From the NCBI GenBank assembly GCA_017532155.1, contig JAFXJP010000038.1, positions 16,439 through 80,438 of the forward strand: a DNA stretch of 64,000 bases. The letters are read 5' to 3'. Below, in pieces: positions 41,682 to 51,026 of the stretch; the stretch's first letter is position 1; every line of letters begins with the position of its first letter. The stretch is from Clostridia bacterium (GTDB lineage: Bacteria; Bacillota; Clostridia; Christensenellales; Aristaeellaceae). The position numbers and the translations under genes are program-made. The notes beneath the pieces were generated by a model. The model was not told the origin of the DNA. It saw only the letters and a list, made by a program, of their open reading frames with translations, and searched no databases.

Positions 41682-42380
41682 ATGACAGTGGCAAAGAGAA
41701 TTTTGCTGGTTGACGACGAGCCTTTGATTATCAAGGGCTTGAAATATACGCTGGAGCAGGAAGGCTATGAAACGCTTTCTGCAATGGATGGCGAGGAAGC
41801 GCTGAATGTGTTTTTCTCTAATGCCGTTGATATTGTGCTGCTGGATGTGATGCTGCCCAAGCTGGACGGTATTCAGGTGTGCCAGCGCATCCGTGAATCC
41901 AGCAATGTGCCGATCATTATGCTGACCGCCAAGGGCGAGGATATGGACAAGATCCTGGGCCTGGAATATGGCGCGGATGATTATATGACCAAGCCGTTTA
42001 ATATTCTGGAGGTCAAGGCGCGCATCAAGACCATTCTGCGCCGCGCCGGCCAGCCTGCCGCGAATGAGGAAAAGAAGATCGTCCGCGTGCGTGATCTGGA
42101 AGTGAACATCGTCAACCGCTCTGTCACCCTGGGCGGCAAGGACGTGCGCCTGACGGCGAAAGAATTTGATCTGCTGCAGCTGTTTATCAACAACCGCGGC
42201 AAGGTATTCAGCCGTGAAGCGATGCTGGAAACGGTATGGAAGTATGATTATATGGGCGACGCCCGCACGGTGGACGTGCATATCCGCCGCCTGAGAGAAA
42301 AGATCGAGCGCAATACCTCGCAGCCCGAGTTCATCTTTACCAAGTGGGGAGTGGGCTACTATTTTACCGATAAGGACTGA
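41682..42380 (+). CDS. OmpR/PhoB-family response regulator
   Basis: Predicted 232-residue regulator. The receiver domain has LLVDDEP, the phospho-acceptor in VLLDVMLPKLDG (Asp ~54), a Thr in MLTAKG and Lys in MTKPF. The C-terminal winged helix (residues ~130-230) shows LTAKEFDLLQLFINNRGKVFSRE and ARTVDVHIRRLREKIE. Strong resemblance to WalR/PhoP types. GGAAGG lies five bases before the ATG. The sensor kinase gene follows with overlapping or near-overlapping reading frames. Confidence 0.95.
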   Translation: MTVAKRILLVDDEPLIIKGLKYTLEQEGYETLSAMDGEEALNVFFSNAVDIVLLDVMLPKLDGIQVCQRIRESSNVPIIMLTAKGEDMDKILGLEYGADDYMTKPFNILEVKARIKTILRRAGQPAANEEKKIVRVRDLEVNIVNRSVTLGGKDVRLTAKEFDLLQLFINNRGKVFSREAMLETVWKYDYMGDARTVDVHIRRLREKIERNTSQPEFIFTKWGVGYYFTDKD

Positions 42381-42417
42381 CAACAGAATATTCTCCATTC
42401 GTTGGCAGATTACGCTG

Positions 42418-43839
42418 GTGTTTCTGCTGATTGTCGGTCTGTCTTTTTCTATCATGGCTAATTCGCTCACCAATATGGTGGGCGATTATCTCTTTGAACA
42501 GCGCATCCGCACGGACACTGTGAATGTGGAATCGCTGGCGGTGCGCATTGCGCCCATGCTGGCCCGCAAGGATACGGAAGCGCTTTATGAGGAGCTGACG
42601 AGCGCCGGCGGAGAGATTGGCGGCAGGCTGATGGTGCTGGACAGATTTGGCAAGGTGCAGGTGGATACCTATGCCGAACTGAACGGCATGCGCGTGGATT
42701 ATCCGGAGGTGGCAAGCGTGCTGGTGCGCGGCGATCTGGCGGATTACGGCGTGCATCCGCTGGATGGCAGCGGTGTGATTACAAAAACCGGCAATTTTCT
42801 GCTGTCGGATATAGATGATTTCAACTGGGTGGGATATTGCACCGCCGGCGTGATTGATCAGTCGGATGTGATTGGCGTGGTGCTTTTGTCTTCGCCGGTG
42901 CAGACCATGATGGCGAACCTGTATGAGCTGCGCGATCAGATGCTGGTCATTTTTATCGCTGTGGCTGTGATTGCTATCATTTTCTGCCTGGTGTTTTCGC
43001 AGATTATCACAAAGCCTATGACAGCGCTGACCCGAAGCATTCAGACCATGGCGCGCGGTGACTTTTCGACGCGTGTGAAAGTGCGCGGTTCGGGCGAGAT
43101 GCGAAGGCTGGCACGCACCTTTAATTCCATGAGCGAGAAGATCGAATCGCTGGATCAGGCGCGCAATCAATTTGTATCCAATGCCAGTCATGAATTGAAA
43201 ACGCCGCTTGCGACGATGAAAATCATGATTGAGTCGCTGATTTACCAGCCCGAAATGGAGGTTGGTCTGCGCACGGAGTTTATGACGGATATCAACAGAG
43301 AGATTGACAGATTGTCTTCTGTTGTAACAGATCTTTTGACGCTGGTACGCATGGACGTGAAGGATGTGAAGCTTTCGCGTGAAAATATGAGCCTGGCGGC
43401 GCTGGTCAAGGATACACGTCATTTGCTGACAACGATGATCGAAAAGCGCAAGCAGACGGTGACGCTGAGCATCCAGGACGACTGCGATATGTATGCTGAC
43501 CGTACCAAGCTGCAGCAGGTGGTTTATAACCTGATGGAAAATGCCGTTAAGTATACGCAGGAAGGCGGCGAAGTAAGCGTAACGCTGCAGCGCATAGGAC
43601 GCGATGCGGTGTTGACGGTGAAGGATAACGGCCCTGGCATTTCGGCGGAGCATTTGCCGCATATTTTTGACCGTTTCTATCGTGTAGACAAAGCTCGCAG
43701 CCGCGAGGCTGGCGGCACAGGTCTGGGCCTTGCCATTGTGCATCAGCTGGTGATGCTCCACGGCGGCGAGATTCACGTGGAAAGCGAAGAGGGCAAAGGA
43801 ACGTCCTTCATTGTGGAATTACCGCTGCATATGGGATAA
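42418..43839 (+). CDS. Membrane sensor histidine kinase (WalK/PhoR type)
   Basis: Predicted 473-residue kinase from GTG 42418. The first membrane helix, an external sensor domain (~25-165), a second helix (LVIFIAVAVIAIIFCLVF, ~172-192), and a HAMP domain follow. Then come HisKA with NASHELKTPLATMK (phospho-acceptor His ~257) and HATPase with NLMENAVKYT, DNGPGIS and GGTGLGLAIVHQL. The start is uncertain: the frame upstream encodes RIFSIRWQITL, which would complete the first helix, but has no ATG, GTG or TTG back into the regulator gene. An ATA or ATT start, or re-initiation after the regulator stop, is possible. A terminator follows. Confidence 0.93.
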   Translation: MFLLIVGLSFSIMANSLTNMVGDYLFEQRIRTDTVNVESLAVRIAPMLARKDTEALYEELTSAGGEIGGRLMVLDRFGKVQVDTYAELNGMRVDYPEVASVLVRGDLADYGVHPLDGSGVITKTGNFLLSDIDDFNWVGYCTAGVIDQSDVIGVVLLSSPVQTMMANLYELRDQMLVIFIAVAVIAIIFCLVFSQIITKPMTALTRSIQTMARGDFSTRVKVRGSGEMRRLARTFNSMSEKIESLDQARNQFVSNASHELKTPLATMKIMIESLIYQPEMEVGLRTEFMTDINREIDRLSSVVTDLLTLVRMDVKDVKLSRENMSLAALVKDTRHLLTTMIEKRKQTVTLSIQDDCDMYADRTKLQQVVYNLMENAVKYTQEGGEVSVTLQRIGRDAVLTVKDNGPGISAEHLPHIFDRFYRVDKARSREAGGTGLGLAIVHQLVMLHGGEIHVESEEGKGTSFIVELPLHMG

Positions 43840-43842
43840 AGT

Positions 43843-43876
43843 AAAAGACGATACCTGATGTTAGGTATCGTCTTTT
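43843..43876. terminator. Terminator between the convergent histidine kinase and membrane protein genes
   Basis: Perfect 14-bp stem AAAAGACGATACCT / AGGTATCGTCTTTT with a GATGTT loop. T-runs on both strands. Confidence 0.92.
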
Positions 43877-43884
43877 CATTGGGT

Positions 43885-44628
43885 TTAGCAGCCAAAGATC
43901 CAGTCGCTGACTGCGCTGATCATCAGCGTTGCCAGCATGATGGGGAGGGCCAGCATATAGGTGGCGGGATCGCTTTGCAGAAGAAGCAGTAATGCCATAA
44001 AGAAAGCGAAAAGCAGCGTGCGGATCAGCGTACCCAGTACGGGCATGAGGATTTTGCCGATGACAACGCGCGTGGCAAGGGCGGTGAGGGCGATCTTAAG
44101 CGCCAGCGTACCAATTGCTGCTGCGGAAACAAGCTGCGTAAGGAAATTGACGATGGTCAGCGTGGCCTGGTTGGTGATGTTTTCCATCAGCAGCCCTTCT
44201 ATGACAAAGCTGAAATAGAAATGGCGATAAATGATCCATGCGATGGTGACGGACACGAGATTGAGGGAAATATATAAAAACGTTTTCCAGATGGGGCCGC
44301 GGTACAGCGGCTTATACAGCAAAAAGCCCAGCAGAAGAGAAACCGGAATGCTCAGCACGGCTACCATCAAAAGCGAGGATAATTCATCCCAGAAGGTGGG
44401 GCCGATGGCATTGGTGACAATGGTAATTTCCGGCAGCACCTCGGCACGGAGCGCGGCAATCAGCTGTGAGGCGACAGTAAGACAGGCGCCAAGCAGGGGA
44501 AATTCATCCAGCCGGGCGGCGCTTAGCACTTCGTCGGGCAGGATGCCGCTAAGCAGCGAGGGGCTTAGAATCATGATCAGCACAGCAGCTGTCAGCAGGG
44601 AAATAAGCAAAATACGCAGTGTTTTCAT
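43885..44628 (-). CDS. Membrane protein of unknown function (6-7 helices)
   Basis: Predicted 247-residue integral membrane protein, rich in Leu/Ile/Ala, with six or seven hydrophobic helices and no recognisable motif. An N-terminal signal-like helix is followed by an external loop with DEVLSAARLDEFPLL. The start at 44628 has GAAGGATC upstream, though a longer in-frame start exists at 44718 that would run through the promoter. It has a perfect promoter located inside the 3' end of murA, so it is expressed independently. No family recognised. Confidence 0.7.
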   Translation of the reverse strand: MKTLRILLISLLTAAVLIMILSPSLLSGILPDEVLSAARLDEFPLLGACLTVASQLIAALRAEVLPEITIVTNAIGPTFWDELSSLLMVAVLSIPVSLLLGFLLYKPLYRGPIWKTFLYISLNLVSVTIAWIIYRHFYFSFVIEGLLMENITNQATLTIVNFLTQLVSAAAIGTLALKIALTALATRVVIGKILMPVLGTLIRTLLFAFFMALLLLLQSDPATYMLALPIMLATLMISAVSDWIFGC

Positions 44629-44658
44629 GGCAAATGATCCTTCATCGGTGATACAGGT

Positions 44659-44687
44659 ATTATAAAATCCGTTTGTTACTTTGTCAA
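44659..44687 (-). promoter_or_regulatory. Perfect sigma-A promoter overlapping the murA 3' end
   Basis: On the minus strand: TTGACA at 44687-44682, a 17-bp spacer, TATAAT at 44664-44659. The -35 box lies in the last murA codons. Confidence 0.85.
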
Positions 44688-45950
44688 CACGGGCGATGTA
44701 ACAGATGCGTGCTCGCATTGGATACAGGCGCCGAGCGCATTGAGTTTGCGTTCGAGGCCATCATAGCCGCGCGCGATATGGCTGCGCTTGTCCAGCAGCA
44801 GCGTTTCACCCTGCGCAATCAGACCTGCCAGCATTAAGGCAGCCCCGGCGCGCAGATCGGTAGCCTCCACAGTTGCGCCGATAAGGGCCTGACCGCCCTG
44901 AACAAGCGCAAGGCGGCCTTCGGTGCGGATGCTTGCGCCCATGCGGCACAGGGAAACGGCGTGCATATAGCGATTCTCGAAGATGGTTTCCATAAAAATG
45001 CTTTGCCCGCGCGTTTGACAGGCGACAGTCATCATGGGTGCTTGCAGATCGGTGGGAAATCCGGGGTAGGACAGCGTATGGACGTCAAATGCGCGTCTGG
45101 CACGGCCGCGCAGATACAATCCGCGCGCATCTTCCTGAATGATCATGCCGCTTTCGCGCAATTTGTGCAGGAGCGAGCGCATATGATCGGGACGCGCGCC
45201 GGCAAGGAAAATGCTGCCGTCTGTGATGGCGCTGGCACAGGCCAGCGTGCCGGCTTCGATGCGGTCTGGGATGGGGGTAAATTCCACGCCAGTGAGACGA
45301 TCTACGCCATCGATGACGATGGTACCCGTGCCAGCGCCCCAGATGCGTGCGCCTGCGAGGCAGAGGAAATCAGCCAGATCGACAATTTCCGGCTCTTTGG
45401 CGGCATTTTCAATGCGTGTGACGCCCTTGGTAAGCACTGCTGCCATCAATAGATTCTCTGTTGCACCGACGCTTGGAAAATCAAGATAGATATTGGCGTT
45501 TTTGATATGCCCTTGGAAAGCAACCTGATTGCTTTCAATCGTGGTTGTCATTCCCATTGCGCGAAGACCTTTCAGGTGGATGTCAATGGGGCGCTGACCG
45601 ATGGCGCAGCCGCCAGGCAGCGGAACGCTGCCTTCCTGCAGGCGTGCGCACAGCGGCCCCAGCACCAGGATGGATGCACGCAGCAGATGAAAGGGCGCGG
45701 CGTTTTCTGGTGTATGCAATGCAGCGGGGCTGATGGTCACGCTGTCGCTTTCACGCTTGATGGCAGCACCGCAGGATGACAGAACGCTGAGCATGCTGTC
45801 GATATCCGTAAAATGCGGCACGCGGCGGATGGTTACAGGCGAGGAACACAGCAGGGAAGCCGCGATAATGGGCAGCACGGCATTCTTGGCAACATCGATA
45901 TGCACTTCTCCCTGCAATGCAGGCGTTTGCTTGATGTGATACACCGGCAT
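44676..45950 (-). CDS. murA: UDP-N-acetylglucosamine 1-carboxyvinyltransferase
   Basis: Predicted 424-residue enzyme of the first committed peptidoglycan step, adding enolpyruvate from PEP to UDP-GlcNAc. AKNAVLP with Lys22, the flexible loop LPGGCAIGQRP with Cys115 (the fosfomycin target), and the six-fold inside-out barrel pattern are present. Residue numbering equals that of E. coli MurA. GGAGG precedes the ATG. The copy is more diverged than usual (for example IDVAKN for ISGAKN), so it could be the second of two MurA copies common in Firmicutes. Divergent from uvrB; no promoter is obvious to me in the ~170 bp upstream. Confidence 0.95.
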   Translation of the reverse strand: MPVYHIKQTPALQGEVHIDVAKNAVLPIIAASLLCSSPVTIRRVPHFTDIDSMLSVLSSCGAAIKRESDSVTISPAALHTPENAAPFHLLRASILVLGPLCARLQEGSVPLPGGCAIGQRPIDIHLKGLRAMGMTTTIESNQVAFQGHIKNANIYLDFPSVGATENLLMAAVLTKGVTRIENAAKEPEIVDLADFLCLAGARIWGAGTGTIVIDGVDRLTGVEFTPIPDRIEAGTLACASAITDGSIFLAGARPDHMRSLLHKLRESGMIIQEDARGLYLRGRARRAFDVHTLSYPGFPTDLQAPMMTVACQTRGQSIFMETIFENRYMHAVSLCRMGASIRTEGRLALVQGGQALIGATVEATDLRAGAALMLAGLIAQGETLLLDKRSHIARGYDGLERKLNALGACIQCEHASVTSPVLTK

Positions 45951-46121
45951 AAAAAAGCACCTCCGTTTGCTTGCCGGCGAATGCCGACAGCGTCATTGTG
46001 CGCGGAGACGCTTTTCTCATCCGTCGAAAAAACCGGGAAAAGCTGTTTCCAAGTCGATTTACGGCAGGAATACCGGGGAAAAGATGCGATTTGCGGCAGC
46101 TAAGATGGCAAATGTTTGCGC

Positions 46122-46150
46122 TTGGCAAAGCGTGGTATCTATGATACAAT
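46122..46150 (+). promoter_or_regulatory. Sigma-A promoter of uvrB
   Basis: TTGGCA, a 17-bp spacer, TACAAT. The 170 bp between it and the murA start show no further element I can support. Confidence 0.7.
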
Positions 46151-46156
46151 AAAACA

Positions 46157-46168
46157 GAACATATATTC
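46157..46168 (+). promoter_or_regulatory. LexA (SOS) box at the uvrB transcription start
   Basis: GAACATATATTC differs by one base from the palindromic Firmicute LexA core GAAC-N4-GTTC and lies six bases after the -10, where a bound repressor would block polymerase. uvrB is a classical SOS gene in Bacillus, so context supports the call. Confidence 0.65.
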
Positions 46169-46183
46169 TGTTAAGGAGAATTT

Positions 46184-48187
46184 ATGGGAAAATTTGTTTT
46201 AAAAGCGCCTTATGTGGCGCGCGGCGATCAGCCGCAGGCGATTGATGCGCTGGCAAAGGGCATCAAGGAAGGCTTGACGGGACAGACGCTGTTGGGCGTG
46301 ACGGGCTCGGGCAAGACGTTTACCATGGCGTCTGTGATTGAGCGCGTGCAGCGGCCGACGCTGGTGATTGCACATAATAAGACGCTGGCTGCGCAGTTGT
46401 GCTCGGAATTCAAGGCTTTCTTTCCGGACAGCGCGGTGGAATACTTCGTATCCTATTATGATTATTATCAGCCTGAAGCGTATATCGCCCAAAGCGATAC
46501 GTATATCGAAAAGGACGCATCGATCAATGATGAAATTGATCGACTGCGCCACAGCGCCACAGCTGCGCTGCGTGAACGCAGCGACGTTATTATCGTGGCT
46601 TCGGTCAGCTGTATTTATTCGATGGGCGATCCCAGCGAATATACCAACCAGATGATCTCGCTGCGTCCCGGCATGGAATTATCGCGGGATGAGCTGCTGC
46701 GCAAGCTGATTGATATTCAGTTTGACCGAAACGATTTTGCTTTTTCGCGCGGCACCTTCCGCGTGCGTGGCGATGTAGTGGAGATTATGCCTGCCAGTAT
46801 GCAGGATGAAGCCATCCGCGTGGAATACTTCGGCGATGAGATTGACCGCATCAGCGAATTTAACCCGACTACTGGCAAGACTGTGCACACGCTGCAGCAT
46901 GTGTCGATCTACCCGGCGACACATTATGCGACCAATGCCGTAGAGCGGGAAAAGAATATCGCTTGCATTGAGCAGGATCTGAAGCTGCAGATAGAAAAAT
47001 TTGAAAATGAAGGGAAGCTTCTGGAGGCAGAGCGCATTGCGCAGCGCACGCGATATGATATTGAAATGCTGCGAGAAATTGGCTTTTGTACAGGCATTGA
47101 GAATTACAGCCGCTATTTTGACGGAAGAGAGCCTGGCGATCCGCCTTTTTCACTGCTGGATTATTTCCCGAAGGATTTTATTGTATTCATTGACGAAAGT
47201 CATCAAACCATTCCGCAGATCCGCGCCATGTTTGCCGGTGATAAGGCCAGAAAGACGGCGCTGGTGGATTACGGTTTTCGTTTGCCGTCTGCATTTGACA
47301 ACCGCCCGCTACGGTTTGATGAATTTGAAGCGCGTATCGGACAGACTGTATTTGTTTCGGCAACACCGGGGCCCTATGAAGCGGAACATAGTCAGCAGAC
47401 GGTGGAGCAGCTGATCAGACCGACGGGATTGCTGGATCCCAAAATCATCGTGCGTCCGGCAACGGGGCAGGTGGATGATCTGGTGGGAGAAATCAATGCT
47501 GTTGTTGCGCGCAAGGAGCGCGTGCTGGTGACGACGCTGACCAAGAAAATGGCGGAAAGCCTGACGGAATATCTGGATGATATTGGTATTCGCGTCAGAT
47601 ATCTGCACAGCGATATTCAGACGATGGAGCGCATGGAGTTGATCCGTGATCTGAGACTGGGCCAGTACGATGTGCTGGTAGGTATCAACCTGCTGCGCGA
47701 AGGCCTTGACCTGCCGGAGGTATCGCTGGTGGCGATCCTTGACGCGGATAAAGAGGGCTTTTTGCGTTCGGAAACCAGCCTTGTACAGACGATCGGCCGC
47801 GCGGCGCGTAATGCCGAGGGCCGTGTGATCATGTATGCTGATGGTATGACGGACAGCATGATGCGCGCTATCGGCGAGACCAATCGCCGCCGCGCCATCC
47901 AGGAGGCGTATAACGAAGCGAACGGTATTACGCCGGAGTCGGTCAAGAATGCTGTACACGCGCTGCTGGAGATCACCGATAAGGCAGAAGAAGCGGCAGA
48001 CGGCGTGATGGATGAGGAAGAACGCGCGGCGCTGATTAAGCATTTGGAGGATCAGATGCTGGATGCGGCGGGCAGTCTGGACTTCGAAAAGGCGGCAAAA
48101 TTGCGCGATAAGCTGTTTGAAATCAAGGGCCAGCAACCGGTCAATAAACCGCAGCCGCAGCGCAGAAAGAGAAATAGAGGCAGATAA
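46184..48187 (+). CDS. uvrB: Excinuclease ABC subunit B
   Basis: Predicted 667-residue damage-verifying helicase of nucleotide excision repair. Walker A is [12 protein letters not shown] near residue 40. The damage-probing beta-hairpin region is [15 protein letters not shown] with [11 protein letters not shown]. Motor motifs include [11 protein letters not shown] and GRAARN. The C-terminal UvrC-binding UVR domain ([16 protein letters not shown]) is present. AAGGAG precedes the ATG. uvrA and uvrC are not in the window. Confidence 0.98.
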   Translation: MGKFVLKAPYVARGDQPQAIDALAKGIKEGLTGQTLLGVTGSGKTFTMASVIERVQRPTLVIAHNKTLAAQLCSEFKAFFPDSAVEYFVSYYDYYQPEAYIAQSDTYIEKDASINDEIDRLRHSATAALRERSDVIIVASVSCIYSMGDPSEYTNQMISLRPGMELSRDELLRKLIDIQFDRNDFAFSRGTFRVRGDVVEIMPASMQDEAIRVEYFGDEIDRISEFNPTTGKTVHTLQHVSIYPATHYATNAVEREKNIACIEQDLKLQIEKFENEGKLLEAERIAQRTRYDIEMLREIGFCTGIENYSRYFDGREPGDPPFSLLDYFPKDFIVFIDESHQTIPQIRAMFAGDKARKTALVDYGFRLPSAFDNRPLRFDEFEARIGQTVFVSATPGPYEAEHSQQTVEQLIRPTGLLDPKIIVRPATGQVDDLVGEINAVVARKERVLVTTLTKKMAESLTEYLDDIGIRVRYLHSDIQTMERMELIRDLRLGQYDVLVGINLLREGLDLPEVSLVAILDADKEGFLRSETSLVQTIGRAARNAEGRVIMYADGMTDSMMRAIGETNRRRAIQEAYNEANGITPESVKNAVHALLEITDKAEEAADGVMDEEERAALIKHLEDQMLDAAGSLDFEKAAKLRDKLFEIKGQQPVNKPQPQRRKRNRGR

Positions 48188-48223
48188 AAAGCACTCCCGC
48201 AAGTTTGTTGCGGGAGTGCTTTT
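48187..48223. terminator. Terminator between convergent uvrB and ddl
   Basis: Perfect 16-bp stem AAAAGCACTCCCGCAA / TTGCGGGAGTGCTTTT with a five-base loop; symmetrical A/T tracts serve both strands. Confidence 0.95.
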
Positions 48224-48234
48224 GCATTTAAGAA

Positions 48235-49461
48235 TCAACCCAGCTTTCCGCCCAGCTTACCGCCGTTCTTTGCGCCGGTTTTGCCGCCGAGGGACACGCC
48301 GTTCAAAATATCAGAGGTGAAGGCGTAATTGTTTTCATTCTTGTCGGCGTGGGCTTTCTGCGCGTATTCCACCAGCTTGTCGATGAGCTTCGGATACGGA
48401 AGGCCCGATTCATTCCACAGATAGAAGGCCATGGAGCCGGGGATGGTGTTGATTTCGGTGATGTACAGCTCGTCTTCGCCGGTGAGCATGTAGTCGATGC
48501 GCACAACGCCCTTGCAGTCCAGCGCGTTAAACACATCGCAGGAAAGCTTTTCGATGCGCTTGACCATTTCATCGCCCACGGGCGCAGGCATCACGCGCTG
48601 GAGGGAAGCCATGCCCTTGCTGCCGCCGCCACCGGAGAGGTACTTGTCGGCAAAATCCAGCAGGTCGCCGCTGGCGGTGGTGGGCATTTCGGTAACGGAG
48701 GCTTGCGTTTCGCCGTCGTAGCCGAGCACGGAGCAATTGACTTCGATGGGACGATCCAGACCTTTTTCGATCAGCACGCGGCGATCGTAGGAGAAGGCCA
48801 GATCAAGCGATTCCCTGAGGCCTTCGCGGTCATTGGCGCGGCTGACGCCGATGGAGGAGCCCAGGCACGCGGGCTTGCAGAATACGGGGTAATCCAGTTT
48901 TTCTTCCACGCGGGCGATCACGGCGTCGGGATCTGCCTGCCACTGGCTGCGCAGGGCAAAGATATCGGGCAGGATGGGGAAATTCATGCCGCGGAAAACC
49001 TGCTTCATCATGATCTTATCCATGCCGATAGCGCTGCCGCCAACGCCCGTGGAGGAATAGGGGATGTTCGCCAGTTCCATCAGGCCCTGAATGGTGCCGT
49101 CCTCGCCGTGCAGACCGTGCATGACAGGGATGACGCAATCAAGCTTGCACACGGTAACGGGCGTTACGCCCTTATTGAAAAGACCATTGTTCTGTTGATA
49201 GCTGATCAACGCGCCGGAGCCCGCCGTCAGATCGAGCGTCACGCGGGTGATGCCTTTGGCGTAGGGGTCAAAGGGTGTGTAGGTCTTGATATCCAGCAGC
49301 TTGTCGCCGGTGTACCAACGGCCGTCCTTATCGATATAAATGGGCCAAACGTCGTATTTTTCGCGGTCCGCTGCGCGTGCCAGCTGTACGCCGCTGATGA
49401 TGGATACTTCGTGCTCGCAGGTGCGGCTGCCAAACATAACGCCCAGTTGAATCTTTGCCAT
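48235..49461 (-). CDS. ddl: D-alanine--D-alanine ligase with Gly/Lys-rich tail
   Basis: Predicted 408-residue ATP-grasp ligase that makes D-Ala-D-Ala for peptidoglycan. HEVSIISG near the N-terminus, VMHGLHGEDGTIQG, KPACLGSSIGVSR, and the C-terminal ITEINTIPGSM (metal-binding Glu/Asn) are conserved. The family is usually 330-370 residues; here the end adds a short repetitive GGKTGAKNGGKLGGKLG tail, likely flexible. GGGAGG precedes the ATG at 49461. It lies 16 bp after the MurF-like gene, so both halves of the D-Ala-D-Ala branch are co-expressed. Confidence 0.95.
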   Translation of the reverse strand: MAKIQLGVMFGSRTCEHEVSIISGVQLARAADREKYDVWPIYIDKDGRWYTGDKLLDIKTYTPFDPYAKGITRVTLDLTAGSGALISYQQNNGLFNKGVTPVTVCKLDCVIPVMHGLHGEDGTIQGLMELANIPYSSTGVGGSAIGMDKIMMKQVFRGMNFPILPDIFALRSQWQADPDAVIARVEEKLDYPVFCKPACLGSSIGVSRANDREGLRESLDLAFSYDRRVLIEKGLDRPIEVNCSVLGYDGETQASVTEMPTTASGDLLDFADKYLSGGGGSKGMASLQRVMPAPVGDEMVKRIEKLSCDVFNALDCKGVVRIDYMLTGEDELYITEINTIPGSMAFYLWNESGLPYPKLIDKLVEYAQKAHADKNENNYAFTSDILNGVSLGGKTGAKNGGKLGGKLG

Positions 49462-49477
49462 TTTGTTGCCTCCCAAA

Positions 49478-51016
49478 TTATTCGGAATAATGATCGGGCA
49501 GATCGTTTTCGTACAGGATAAAGTCGCCCGGACGCATGAAGCCGTTCAGCCACTGCGTCGCGTCATTCAGCGAGGGGAAAACGTGGATGTCCTGCTGCGG
49601 ATAGCCGGCTTCAATCAGGCCTTCCTGAATGGGCAGCGTATGCTTTTTGCCAATCAGCACGCATACATCGGCGGCAGAGGCCATCTCGCGGCCAAATTCA
49701 CGGTTATACTTATCCTCGTCTTCGCCAAGCTCCACCATGCCGGGGGTGACGATGATGCGGCGGCCGGGGAATTTGGCAAGCACGTCCAGCGCTGCCTTGG
49801 CGCCGCGGGGATTGGAATTGAAAGCGTCATCGATGATAGTGACGCCGCCTGCGCTGCGCAGCAGCTGCAGACGATGCTCAACAGGCTGCAGCATGGCTAC
49901 GCCGCGCTGCAATTGCAGATTATTAAGCCCCAGATGGCGGCCAACGGCACAGGCAAGCAGAATATTGCTGATGTTATGTGCACCGAGCAGGCGAGTTTGA
50001 CAGGGGATGCGTGCGCCGTCCTTGAGGCACAGCGTAAAACTGCTGCCCTGCGCGGAAAGCGAGATATCTTCAGCCCAGGCGTCGGAATCCTTTCGTCCGA
50101 TGAGGGCCTTGGGCTTTTGATGCGTTTTCTCGTAGAGATCGGCGCAGATGTCGTTATCGCCGTTGAATACGGCAAAACCGTCATCGGGCACTGCGCGGAC
50201 GAGATCGTATTTAGTCTGGATGATATTGTCAAGCGTCTTGAAGGTATCCAGGTGCTGCGGGCCAACGCTGGTGAGAACGCCGATGGTCGGCTGAATAAAG
50301 TCGGTCAGCTCTTTGATATCCTTGCGGTGACGCGCGCCCATTTCAGCCAGGAAAATCTGATGCGCAGGCACGAGGCGTTCGCGGATCACGCGCGTAAGGC
50401 CCATGGGCGTGTTGAAAGATGCGGGCGTGGAAAGGACATTGTACTTCTGCGACAGGATGGTGTAGAGAATCACTTTCACGCTCGTTTTGCCATAGCTGCC
50501 GGTAATGCCGATGCGGATGAGCCCTTTGTTGGCAAAGAGCTTTTTCTGTGCATCGCGCATGTACATGCGGTTGATGGATTTTTCAATCGGCAGGGCAATC
50601 AGCGCGGCGAGCGCCACCAGCAGCGGAAGAAGCGCGAGCATTGCAGGATGAATGAGCGCGAAGACAAACAGTACGATTGCGAGAATAACGTACAGCCTCT
50701 TCATGCGCGCAGTGACGACAAAGGGCTTTTTTTCCTTGGCGGTTGCCTGCTTTTTTGCAAGAAGAAAGCCGGTGAGCAAGATGACAATCGCGGAAATGGG
50801 GCGATTGGTTATCACGCAGACAACGCCCCACACAAGCGGCAGCAGCACATTGGGCAGCAGCGCTTTATAGCGGCGCAGGCAGGTTTTGCTGTAGCCGTAA
50901 AACTGATAGCTCTCCAATTGGAAATAATGCAGCAGGCGGCGCGAGAGCATTACGCCCGCAGCGGCAGCGGCGAGCGCGGGCAGCAGCATGATAATCTGTT
51001 TGAGAAGATTCAGCAA
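49478..51016 (-). CDS. MurF-like Mur ligase with N-terminal membrane domain
   Basis: Predicted 512-residue protein. Residues ~1-150 contain four to five hydrophobic helices, where ordinary MurF carries its UDP-binding domain. The Mur ligase central domain follows with GITGSYGKTSVK (P-loop, ~170), EMGARHRKDI and SVGPQHLDTF. The C-terminal domain has PVEHRLQLL and DDAFNSNPRGAKAAL. These motifs are those of MurF, which adds D-Ala-D-Ala to UDP-MurNAc-tripeptide. Pairing with ddl supports this role. The start is a TTG at 51016, with GAGG eight bases upstream. The membrane domain suggests the ligase acts at the membrane, perhaps on a lipid-linked substrate. Confidence 0.85.
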   Translation of the reverse strand: MLNLLKQIIMLLPALAAAAAGVMLSRRLLHYFQLESYQFYGYSKTCLRRYKALLPNVLLPLVWGVVCVITNRPISAIVILLTGFLLAKKQATAKEKKPFVVTARMKRLYVILAIVLFVFALIHPAMLALLPLLVALAALIALPIEKSINRMYMRDAQKKLFANKGLIRIGITGSYGKTSVKVILYTILSQKYNVLSTPASFNTPMGLTRVIRERLVPAHQIFLAEMGARHRKDIKELTDFIQPTIGVLTSVGPQHLDTFKTLDNIIQTKYDLVRAVPDDGFAVFNGDNDICADLYEKTHQKPKALIGRKDSDAWAEDISLSAQGSSFTLCLKDGARIPCQTRLLGAHNISNILLACAVGRHLGLNNLQLQRGVAMLQPVEHRLQLLRSAGGVTIIDDAFNSNPRGAKAALDVLAKFPGRRIIVTPGMVELGEDEDKYNREFGREMASAADVCVLIGKKHTLPIQEGLIEAGYPQQDIHVFPSLNDATQWLNGFMRPGDFILYENDLPDHYSE

Positions 51017-51026
51017 GCGTATAACC

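Noticed and set aside
42364-43776. Minus-strand open frame of about 470 codons
   Set aside because: Antisense to the histidine kinase gene, His/Arg-rich, no domain.
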